Made by a program: the position numbers and the translations under genes. A DNA stretch of 64,000 nt, from NCBI RefSeq assembly GCF_024347635.1, contig NZ_AP025510.1, positions 2,790,001-2,854,000 on the forward strand, written 5' to 3'. This DNA is from Vibrio tasmaniensis (GTDB lineage Bacteria > Pseudomonadota > Gammaproteobacteria > Enterobacterales > Vibrionaceae). The notes beneath the pieces were generated by a model, which worked only from the letters and a program-made list of their open reading frames with translations, was not told the origin of the DNA and did not search any database. Positions 57,086-64,000 of the stretch are shown here, one piece after another (the stretch's first letter is position 1; every line of letters begins with the position of its first letter).

Positions 57086-57820
57086 CTAAGCTTTTAGCTT
57101 ACTGTAGTCTGGAAGCTCTGGCGCAATTTCAAAGTGCTGCTCGATTTGTGGCGATGCTTGAGGGTAAAAATCACAAGGGACAAAGGCTTTGAACAGTTGG
57201 TTATTCTCTGGATGATAGAAGCTCAGTTCACACGCATGTAAAGCTAGCCGATCGCTATACTCAAAAGCTTCCGGCGTTGCGTAAAACTCATCGCCCACGA
57301 TTGGATTCCCTATTTCCATACAATGCACACGCAACTGATGAGAGCGTCCTGTGATAGGCAGTAACTTCAATAAGGTCGTTTGAGCCTCTTGTTGCTCCAC
57401 TACATAGCGAGTCAGAGATGGTTTACCATCGTCGAAACACACTTTCTGCTTCGGGCGATTCGGCCAGTCGCAAATAAGAGGAAGATCAATCAAACCTTCA
57501 GCTTGTTCCACTGAACCCCATACTCGCGCGTAATAGAGTTTGTGTGTCAGTCGATATTGAAATTGCTTCTTCAAATGACGCTCAGCTTGTTTGTGTTTAG
57601 CGAGCAACATCAAACCCGATGTCGACATATCCAGTCGATGTACAACCTGAATGTCCGCAAATTCGACAACCAACCGACTCCACATGCTGTCGTAGTGCTC
57701 AGGCAATCTACCCGGAACAGAAAGCAGCCCTGCAGGCTTGTTCACCACAAGAATATCGTCATCTTGATATACAATATCAGTCCACGGTTCACGTGGTGGT
57801 GTGTACTGCTCTAACGCCAT
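57086..57820 (-). CDS. rluA: Dual-specificity rRNA/tRNA pseudouridine synthase RluA
   Basis: RluA makes pseudouridine at 23S rRNA position 746 and tRNA position 32. The 244-residue enzyme has the catalytic segment VVHRLDMSTSGLMLLA (about 59-74) with the essential aspartate, YYARVWGSVE, and RSHQLRVHCMEIGNPIVGDEFY (about 157-178). There is no S4 domain, which fits RluA rather than RluC/RluD. It neighbours rapA as in E. coli. Confidence 0.93.
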   Translation of the reverse strand: MALEQYTPPREPWTDIVYQDDDILVVNKPAGLLSVPGRLPEHYDSMWSRLVVEFADIQVVHRLDMSTSGLMLLAKHKQAERHLKKQFQYRLTHKLYYARVWGSVEQAEGLIDLPLICDWPNRPKQKVCFDDGKPSLTRYVVEQQEAQTTLLKLLPITGRSHQLRVHCMEIGNPIVGDEFYATPEAFEYSDRLALHACELSFYHPENNQLFKAFVPCDFYPQASPQIEQHFEIAPELPDYSKLKA

Positions 57821-57942
57821 TGAAGCCTCTTAATTGCTCAGGGAATTTTGATTTTCCACTTTATTTCGAGATTGCTTTATCTAGATAAGAATACAATCGA
57901 GCGCTAAGCTTTAACCAGCCACAGTTTAACCTAGCTTCAGAT

Positions 57943-57973
57943 AAAAATAAGGCCTTCATGATGAAGGCCTTAT
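57943..57973 (-). terminator. rapA terminator
   Basis: ATAAGGCCTTCAT (57947-57959) and ATGAAGGCCTTAT (57961-57973) form a near-perfect palindrome with TTTTT on the minus strand, 30 bp past rapA. Confidence 0.9.
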
Positions 57974-58001
57974 ATCGTTAAAGCATTTAGCTAATTCAAA
58001 A

Positions 58002-60911
58002 CTAGTTGTGAGAAACCACAATCAAACGTAGCGAATCGAGCTGAACCTGAGCTTTGCTGATGTAACCGGTCAGTTCATTGATTTGAGCTTCGATAACCTC
58101 TAGCTCTTCATCACGAATGTTAGGGTTCACCGCTTTAAGCGCTTGTAGGCGTTCTAACTCACCGTTCAAGTTAGTTTGCATATCTTTCTGAGCTTGCTGA
58201 CGAACTTCTTCAACCTTCGGCAGTACATGCGTCTCACCGGCTTCTATTAGCTTGTGAATCTCACCTTGTACCGAGTTCACTAGTTTGCTCGCTAGGTGAC
58301 GGTTTACAGGGCTTAATTGACGGTTAAAGCTGTCGAACTCAACCTGAGCAGATAAGTCATTACCACGACCATCCATCATCAAACGAATCGGTGTCTTAGG
58401 TAAGAACTGGCTAATGCCACTGCGTTTAGGTGCTTGCGCATCCACAAGGTAAACCAGCTCAAGCAGGATAGTACCAACAGGTAGCGCTTTGTTTTTCAAT
58501 AGCGATACTGCTGATGCACCGACACCTTCACTCAATAGCAGATCAATACCGCCCTGAATCATTGGGTGTTCCCAGCTAATGAAGTTCATGTCTTCACGAG
58601 AAAGCGCTGTTTCACGGTCAAACGTGATCGTTGCACCTTCATAAGGTAAGCCTGGATAGCTTGGCACCATCATATGTTCAGAAGGTGTCACGACTAACGC
58701 ATTTTCACCCTTGTCATCTTGGTTCAGACCAATGGTGTCAAATAGGCTTAGAGCAAACGACACTAGGTTAGTATCACCATCGGTAGAAGCAATTTTATCT
58801 GCAATCTCATGGGCTTTATCGCCACCATTTGAATGCATTTCTAGTAGGCGATCTCGGCCTTTTTCTAGATCCGATTTCAGGCTTTGATTGAGCTTCGCTG
58901 ACTCTTCAATCACTTCATCAAGCTGCTCGGTGTTACCAGAAGCCAGCATTTCGATCAGTACATCAGAATACTTATCGTAAACTGTGCGACCAGTAGGGCA
59001 CGTCTCTGCGAATGCATTCAGGCCTTCATCGAACCAACGCGCTAGAATCGCTTGTGATGTGCCTTTTAAGTAAGGAACATGAATGTCGATATCACGCAGC
59101 TGACCGATACGGTCCAAACGACCAATACGTTGCTCAAGTAAGTCTGGGTTGAACGGAAGATCAAACATCACTAATTGGTTAGCGAACTGGAAGTTACGAC
59201 CTTCAGAACCGATTTCGCTACAGATAAGCACCTGAGCGCCGCCCTCTTCTTGAGCAAAGTAAGCCGCAGCTTTATCACGCTCTAGAATCGACATGCCTTC
59301 GTGGAATACCGTTGCACGCACACCTTCACGCTCACGCAGTGCTTGCTCCAGTTGCAGAGCCGTACTCGCACGAGATGCGATCACTAGGATCTTTTCGCTG
59401 CGCTTATCTTGGATCTTTTCAATCAACCAGTTCACACGTGAATCGAACTGCCACCAGCTTGAGTCTTCACCTTCAAACTCTTGGAAGATCTCTTCTGGGT
59501 ACAACATCTTTATCGCTCGAGCTTCTGGTGCCATCTTGCCACCGATCATGCCCGATACACGCATCGAGGTTGTGTACTGCGTTGGAATGTCCATCGGCAG
59601 TAGGTTTACATTACGCTTAGGGAAGCCTTTGATTGCAGCACGTGTGTTTCTGAAAAGAACACGACCTGTACCATGGCGATCCATAAGGTTATCAATCAGT
59701 TCTTGGCGAGCTAAGGCTTGCTCTTCTTCGCTGCTATCGCCCTCGATAACGCGGAATAGAGGCTCAACATCTTGCTCAGACAGAAGTTCTGTAATTTGGT
59801 TCTTCGCGCTGTTTTCAAGCTTCACGCCAGAGAACAATGCCGTTACTGCATCAGCAACAGGGGCATATTGGTCTTCTTCTTCAACAAATGCTTCGTAATC
59901 GTAGAAGCGATCAGGATCAAGCAGACGCAGACGTGCAAAGTGGCTCTCACGACCAAGCTGTTCAGGGGTCGCTGTCAGTAGCAGGACGCCAGATGTGTTT
60001 TCAGCTAAGCCTTCAACCACTTGGTATTCACGGCTCGGCTTGTCTTGGCTCCACTCAAGGTGGTGCGCTTCATCGACAACCAATAGATCCCACTCACCTT
60101 CAAGTGCTTGCTCGTAGCGCTTGCGGCTCTTGCGTAGGAAATCAAGTGAACACAGAACGTATTGCTGTGTATCGAATGGGTTATCTGATTCTGCGAAAGA
60201 TTCTATGCAACGCTCTTCATCAAAGATAGAGAAGTGCAGGTTGAAACGGCGCATCATCTCTACTAACCACTGGTGTTGTAGAGTTTCAGGAACCACAATC
60301 AGAATACGTTCAGCACGGCCAGACAACACCTGTTGGTGGATGATCATGCCCGCTTCGATGGTTTTACCTAGGCCAACTTCATCAGCCAGTAAAACGCGCG
60401 GAGCGTGACGACGGCCCACTTCATGAGCAATGTACAGCTGATGAGGAATTAAGCCAGCACGCATGCCACACAAGCCGCGCATTGGGCTCTTGTGTTGTTG
60501 GTATTGATTGCTTAGCGCGCGGTAACGCAGCACAAAGTTATCCATACGGTCGATTTGACCTGCGTACAGCTTATCTTGTGGCTTGTTAAAGCGGATCTGG
60601 TTACTTAAAAAGATTTCACGCAGAGTCACCTCTGTCTCTTGAGTATCTTCACGAGTACCCAAATAAGTCAGTAGCCCTTTATCTTCGATAACTTCTTCAA
60701 CAGATAAAGACCAACCTTCTTGGCATTCGATGACATCGCCTACATTGAACGCCACTCGGGTTACGGGAGCATCTGTGCGTGCATAGACGCGATTTTCTTC
60801 TGACGCAGCAAACATTACTGTTACTGTGCGAGCATCCATTGCTACAACGGTACCTAAACCTAAATCGCTCTCCGTATCGCTTATCCAGCGTTGCCCCAAA
60901 GCAAATGTCAT
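58002..60911 (-). CDS. rapA: RNA polymerase-associated ATPase RapA (HepA)
   Basis: RapA is a Swi2/Snf2-type ATPase that recycles RNA polymerase after termination. The 969-residue protein has an N-terminal RNAP-binding Tudor-like domain (about 1-110), the helicase core with [14 protein letters not shown] (about 174-187), [12 protein letters not shown] (about 278-289), [10 protein letters not shown], and the second lobe with [22 protein letters not shown] and [12 protein letters not shown] (about 615-626), then a C-terminal helical region. Length equals E. coli RapA (968). Confidence 0.97.
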   Translation of the reverse strand: MTFALGQRWISDTESDLGLGTVVAMDARTVTVMFAASEENRVYARTDAPVTRVAFNVGDVIECQEGWSLSVEEVIEDKGLLTYLGTREDTQETEVTLREIFLSNQIRFNKPQDKLYAGQIDRMDNFVLRYRALSNQYQQHKSPMRGLCGMRAGLIPHQLYIAHEVGRRHAPRVLLADEVGLGKTIEAGMIIHQQVLSGRAERILIVVPETLQHQWLVEMMRRFNLHFSIFDEERCIESFAESDNPFDTQQYVLCSLDFLRKSRKRYEQALEGEWDLLVVDEAHHLEWSQDKPSREYQVVEGLAENTSGVLLLTATPEQLGRESHFARLRLLDPDRFYDYEAFVEEEDQYAPVADAVTALFSGVKLENSAKNQITELLSEQDVEPLFRVIEGDSSEEEQALARQELIDNLMDRHGTGRVLFRNTRAAIKGFPKRNVNLLPMDIPTQYTTSMRVSGMIGGKMAPEARAIKMLYPEEIFQEFEGEDSSWWQFDSRVNWLIEKIQDKRSEKILVIASRASTALQLEQALREREGVRATVFHEGMSILERDKAAAYFAQEEGGAQVLICSEIGSEGRNFQFANQLVMFDLPFNPDLLEQRIGRLDRIGQLRDIDIHVPYLKGTSQAILARWFDEGLNAFAETCPTGRTVYDKYSDVLIEMLASGNTEQLDEVIEESAKLNQSLKSDLEKGRDRLLEMHSNGGDKAHEIADKIASTDGDTNLVSFALSLFDTIGLNQDDKGENALVVTPSEHMMVPSYPGLPYEGATITFDRETALSREDMNFISWEHPMIQGGIDLLLSEGVGASAVSLLKNKALPVGTILLELVYLVDAQAPKRSGISQFLPKTPIRLMMDGRGNDLSAQVEFDSFNRQLSPVNRHLASKLVNSVQGEIHKLIEAGETHVLPKVEEVRQQAQKDMQTNLNGELERLQALKAVNPNIRDEELEVIEAQINELTGYISKAQVQLDSLRLIVVSHN

Positions 60912-61330
60912 GAATCGACTACCTCAATCTTATAGTTGGAATTTGGTCTTTCTAACTGCAATTTCAAACAAGAACGTTATTGCTCTTGAACTAAAAATAT
61001 AGCCAAAAATGCCTAGTTTGCAGCCACTTTTTAAGTGCGCACTTAATAATAAATATCTTGAGAAAATGGTGCAGAAAAAGGTCGCTAATCTTACTCGATG
61101 CTGTGATTTAGGTCACGCCTAAAGGAGACGATTTCATACTTTTTTTCTGTTTTCATAAGTGCAATCAAACTGTCAAAAAATCATGGTTATTCTATGGAGA
61201 ACAGAATGCAGCTCTCAAATGAAGTTTAAGTGAGTTGTTGACTATCACTAGAATCAGATACTAACCTTTATGTGAGCTTAATCTACGTTCAATGAATGCA
61301 AGGCAAGCCGCACGTCGGCAAGGAGATGCT
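60912..61330. other. Divergent rapA/phoH-like intergenic region
   Basis: This 419-bp gap is AT-rich. Besides a candidate CRP site it holds only weak promoter matches (TTGACT near 61237). No open frame above 25 codons with a ribosome-binding site was seen, and no hairpin with a T tract. Confidence 0.4.
61099..61120. promoter_or_regulatory. Candidate CRP site between rapA and the PhoH-like gene
   Basis: TGTGA-TTTAGG-TCACG (61102-61117) differs from the CRP core consensus at one base. It lies 190 bp upstream of rapA and 214 bp upstream of the PhoH-like gene, so it could act on either. Confidence 0.6.
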
Positions 61331-62710
61331 ATGGGCGAGACCAACCGGAAGCTATTTGTTTTAGACACCAATATCCTACTTCACGAACCCTTCGCTATAT
61401 TTTCTTTCCAAGAGCACGATGTCGTTATCCCAATGACAGTGCTAGAAGAACTCGACAGAATCAAAGACAGCAAAAGAGATGTTGCTCGAGATGCGAGAAT
61501 TGCGATTCGAACTCTCGAAGACTTATTCAGGGAAGCCACACCAGACCAAATATCTGAAGGCATCCCTTTTTCTAAAGACATAAACGCATCTGGCAGTATT
61601 TCAATACTCGCTGACTACGAACTTCAAGAAAGCATCAAAGCCTTCGCCGATGACAAAGCTGGCGATAACCGAATCCTCAACGCAGTCCTCTATCTTCAAA
61701 ATAAACGCGCGCCACGCGAAGTGGTTCTTATCACCAAAGACATCAACATGCGTTTACGAGCCAAAGGCGCCGGTGTCCGTTTTGTTGAAGACTATCAAAC
61801 CGACCAATTGATTGATGATATCCAATACCTCACCAAAGGCTTCCAACAACTGGAAGGCTCATTTTGGGATGGTATCGATAATGTCGAGAGCAGAAGTTTA
61901 GGCGGAAAGACGCTGCACACCTTAGCAAGAGCGCCGTTCGAGCCAACCTTTCTCAACCAGTATGTGATTGACGAAGAAAGTGACTTTGCCGCTCGAGTCG
62001 AAGAGATTGAAACTGAAAGCATTACACTAAGAGACCTCAGTCGCGAAAGACTAATGAATCGCAGAGCATGGGACATCACACCCAAAAACGTATACCAAGG
62101 TATGGCGATCGATGCCCTGCTCGACCCTGATATTGATCTGGTGATTCTCACTGGCGCTGCTGGTAGTGGTAAGACACTGTTAGCCATGGCTGCTGCACTT
62201 GAACAAACGATTGAACGTAAACAGTTCGATAAGATCATCGTAACCCGAAACACACCTGATATAGGTGAGTCGATAGGGTTTCTTCCGGGTACAGAGGAAG
62301 AGAAGATGTTGCCTTGGTTAGCTGCAGTGACTGATACACTGGAAGCGCTGCACAAGAACGATCACTGCACAGAAGGCTCGATGAAGTACATCTGTGATAA
62401 AGCCAATATCCAGTTCAAATCGATTAACTTTATGCGTGGCCGTTCAATTCAGAATGCATTTGTGCTTTTGGATGAGTGTCAGAACCTGACCGCTTCACAA
62501 ATCAAAACCATCATCACCCGTTGTGGTGAAGGGACCAAAATTGTCTGCTCAGGTAACCTAGCGCAGATAGATTCTTCTTACTTAACCCCTGTGACTTCAG
62601 GCTTAACCTACATGGTTGAGCGTTTTAAAAACTTCGAAGGCAGTGCCAACATCCACCTCAATGGTGTGGTGCGTAGCCGACTGGCTGAGTTCGCGGAAGA
62701 GAACATGTAG
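61331..62710 (+). CDS. PIN-PhoH family RNase/ATPase (PhoH2-like)
   Basis: This 459-residue protein joins an N-terminal PIN-type nuclease domain (KLFVLDTNILLHEP at about 6-19; TVLEELDRIKDSKRD; LITKDINMRLRAKGAG; FVEDY, the usual acidic residues) to a C-terminal PhoH P-loop ATPase domain (LTGAAGSGKTLLA at about 276-288; FVLLDECQN near 388-396; GVVRSRLAEFA at the end). PhoH2 proteins of mycobacteria are sequence-specific RNA helicase/RNases, so RNA unwinding with cleavage is inferred. The ATG at 61331 has AAGGAG five bases upstream; an earlier in-frame ATG at 61292 has none. Confidence 0.9.
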   Translation: MGETNRKLFVLDTNILLHEPFAIFSFQEHDVVIPMTVLEELDRIKDSKRDVARDARIAIRTLEDLFREATPDQISEGIPFSKDINASGSISILADYELQESIKAFADDKAGDNRILNAVLYLQNKRAPREVVLITKDINMRLRAKGAGVRFVEDYQTDQLIDDIQYLTKGFQQLEGSFWDGIDNVESRSLGGKTLHTLARAPFEPTFLNQYVIDEESDFAARVEEIETESITLRDLSRERLMNRRAWDITPKNVYQGMAIDALLDPDIDLVILTGAAGSGKTLLAMAAALEQTIERKQFDKIIVTRNTPDIGESIGFLPGTEEEKMLPWLAAVTDTLEALHKNDHCTEGSMKYICDKANIQFKSINFMRGRSIQNAFVLLDECQNLTASQIKTIITRCGEGTKIVCSGNLAQIDSSYLTPVTSGLTYMVERFKNFEGSANIHLNGVVRSRLAEFAEENM

Positions 62711-62828
62711 ACTCTGCGCGCTCACAGAACCAGTAACCCATAAGCAAAGAACAAAAAGCAAAAAGCGCCTCACAATAGAGTAATGCCGATCGTTTAAGAA
62801 GACTTGAACGATCTTGCAGTTAGCAGAT

Positions 62829-62861
62829 AATCCCCATCAACAACGTTGATGGGGATTTTTT
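62829..62861 (+). terminator. IS4 leader hairpin: terminator and ribosome-site mask
   Basis: AATCCCCATCAAC (62829-62841) and GTTGATGGGGATT (62845-62857) form a perfect 13-bp stem with an AAC loop, ending in T residues directly against the transposase ATG. The only Shine-Dalgarno-like sequence (GGGGA, 62851-62855) lies in the right arm. Confidence 0.9.
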
Positions 62862-64000
62862 ATGCTTGAACAAGAATTAGCAATGGCACACGAGACCATT
62901 GAAGATGCCGACAATTATGAATCTGTCGTCGACGCCATTCAGATTGAGTGGATAGAACAAGCTCTTCTTGAAACCAATAAAGCGAGCATAAGACGACGCC
63001 GACTTCCCGCTCAGCAAGCTGTCTGGTTAGTTATTTGGATGGGGCTGCAACGCAACATGTCTATCAAAGAGGTATGCAGTTCATTAGACATTGCACTTCA
63101 GCCTAAACCTGAAGATAGCTGGTCTCGTGTTGCACCCAGTGTCCTAACTGATTCACGCCGACGTCTAGATGAGAGTCCGTTAGCGGCTCTGTTTCACACA
63201 ACGGTAAAGGCTTGGAACGGAGATATCCTTCAACAAGACAAAGACTTAGAGCTTAATGTTCTTGCTGTCGATGGAACAACATTTCGGTGTCAGGATTCCC
63301 CAGAGAACGCTGAACAATTTGGGTTCATCTCCAAAAAATTGAAACCTTACCCTCAACTTCGTTTAGTCGCTTTGATGTCAACAGAAACTCGAATGATTAT
63401 GGGGGCGGCTTTTGATGGTTGTCATGTCGGTGAAACGACCTTAGCTAAGCGCCTATTCAATGACATCCCCGCACACTCATTGACCTTATTTGATCGTTGT
63501 TATTTCTCGGCAGACCTTTTGCTGTCCTGGCAAGAGAGTGCGGAAAATGCGCACTGGTTAATGCCTGCAAAACGTAAACTACGCTATGAAGTGTTGGAGA
63601 AATATGCGGAGAACGACATGCTTATCTCAATGCCTATCTCTCCTCAAGCTCAACGGCAGAATCCGAATTTACCCGCACGTTGGGAAGCCAGATTAGTCCT
63701 ATATCAAGAGCCAAAAGGTGAGATAAAAGGTTTTATTACTTCACTTACAGACCCTAGTAAATACTCGCTAGAAAGCCTGCTGCGTATTTATTGGCAACGC
63801 TGGGAGATAGAAGAAGGTTATGGTGAAATTAAACAGACTCAACTGCAAAGTCACGTCACTTTACGAAGTCGTTTTTCTGCCGGTGTGAAGCAAGAGCTTT
63901 GGGGCGTATTACTTGCCTATAACTTAGTGCGATTAGAGATGGTTAAGATAGCTTCAGAAGCCGGGGTTCGAGCGACTAGGGTCAGTTTTACCGCCGCAAT
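62862..64000 (+). CDS. IS4-family DDE transposase (3' end cut by window edge)
   Basis: The frame is open without a stop from the ATG at 62862 to the window end (379 codons seen; the family is about 440). The catalytic residues are visible: D in VLAVDGTTFRCQD, D in TLFDRCYFSAD, and the YREK signature Y-2-R-3-E-6-K in IYWQRWEIEEGYGEIK, which defines the IS4 family. The N-terminus (RRRRLPAQQAVWLVIWMGLQR) also matches. No frameshift is seen, so the gene looks intact in the part present. Its expression is likely kept low by the hairpin before the ATG. Confidence 0.95.
   Translation, partial: MLEQELAMAHETIEDADNYESVVDAIQIEWIEQALLETNKASIRRRRLPAQQAVWLVIWMGLQRNMSIKEVCSSLDIALQPKPEDSWSRVAPSVLTDSRRRLDESPLAALFHTTVKAWNGDILQQDKDLELNVLAVDGTTFRCQDSPENAEQFGFISKKLKPYPQLRLVALMSTETRMIMGAAFDGCHVGETTLAKRLFNDIPAHSLTLFDRCYFSADLLLSWQESAENAHWLMPAKRKLRYEVLEKYAENDMLISMPISPQAQRQNPNLPARWEARLVLYQEPKGEIKGFITSLTDPSKYSLESLLRIYWQRWEIEEGYGEIKQTQLQSHVTLRSRFSAGVKQELWGVLLAYNLVRLEMVKIASEAGVRATRVSFTAA

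Larger units (their letters stand above)
62781..64000 (+). mobile_element. IS4-family insertion sequence, left part (cut by window edge)
   Basis: The left inverted repeat begins at 62781 with TAATGCCGATCGTTTAAG, near-identical at its outer end to the IS4 terminal repeat (TAATGCCGATCAGTTAAG). The element then has an 80-bp leader, a terminator-type hairpin and a DDE transposase open to the edge. The right end and target duplication are outside, so completeness is unknown. The left flank (62768-62780) would be the first copy of the duplicated target. It inserted about 70 bp beyond the PhoH-like gene. Confidence 0.92.

Overview
The window reads as the large chromosome of a Vibrio (Vibrionaceae, gammaproteobacteria). 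This is inferred from protein families and gene order: the rpsU-yqeY-dnaG-rpoD block beside tsaD, LeuO between ilvIH and leuABCD, the lptD-surA-pdxA-rsmA-apaG-apaH-folA string, rplU-rpmA-obgE beside ispB, and the divergent mdh/argR pair. A Splendidus- or Harveyi-type species is plausible, but that cannot be settled without alignment. Almost everything is core genome with uniform base composition; the only clear mobile DNA is an IS4-family element running off the right edge.

Layout. 1-8 kb: folB (cut by the edge), plsY, an alpha/beta hydrolase, tsaD, the macromolecular-synthesis operon and a tRNA-Ile with a CAU anticodon. 8-15 kb: metY, glmS with a DeoR-type regulator, pyruvate kinase and a GntR regulator. 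15-34 kb is a branched-chain amino acid locus: ilvIH, an acyl-CoA synthetase, leuO, then leuABCD behind a leucine attenuator whose leader peptide is too short for ordinary gene calling. Between leuO and leuABCD sit a glycosyltransferase, a PAP2 phosphatase and a TetR-MFP-RND efflux operon with a long palindromic operator. 34-44 kb: a DUF547 protein, a DUF924 protein, djlA, and the outer-membrane/ribosome-maturation operon lptD to apaH, then folA. 44-51 kb: a two-part ThrE-type exporter, obgE, rpmA-rplU, ispB, a small unknown gene, mdh and argR. 51-56 kb: a TAXI-type TRAP transporter with a universal stress protein. 56-64 kb: a D-2-hydroxyacid dehydrogenase, rluA, rapA, a PIN-PhoH protein and the IS4 end.

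How the parts work together. The 15-34 kb block carries the first committed enzymes of valine/isoleucine synthesis (IlvIH), the whole leucine branch (LeuABCD), a LysR regulator (LeuO) and a cis-acting attenuator. The 37-44 kb block links LPS export (LptD), outer-membrane folding (SurA), 16S rRNA maturation (RsmA) and Ap4A turnover (ApaH). The TRAP genes have a strong candidate CRP site upstream and a terminator-like hairpin after the binding-protein gene, as expected for a catabolite-controlled transporter that makes more binding protein than permease.

No CRISPR array, prophage, toxin cluster or obvious new defence system was seen. The most unusual signals are in the DNA between genes: six GATC sites in 40 bp upstream of obgE, a perfect 7-bp tandem repeat starting on the apaH stop codon, three decayed 17-19 bp tandem repeats beside operon ends, a 43-residue membrane microprotein, a 16-bp perfect inverted repeat over the tetR promoter, and an IS4 hairpin that both terminates incoming transcription and hides the transposase ribosome-binding site.
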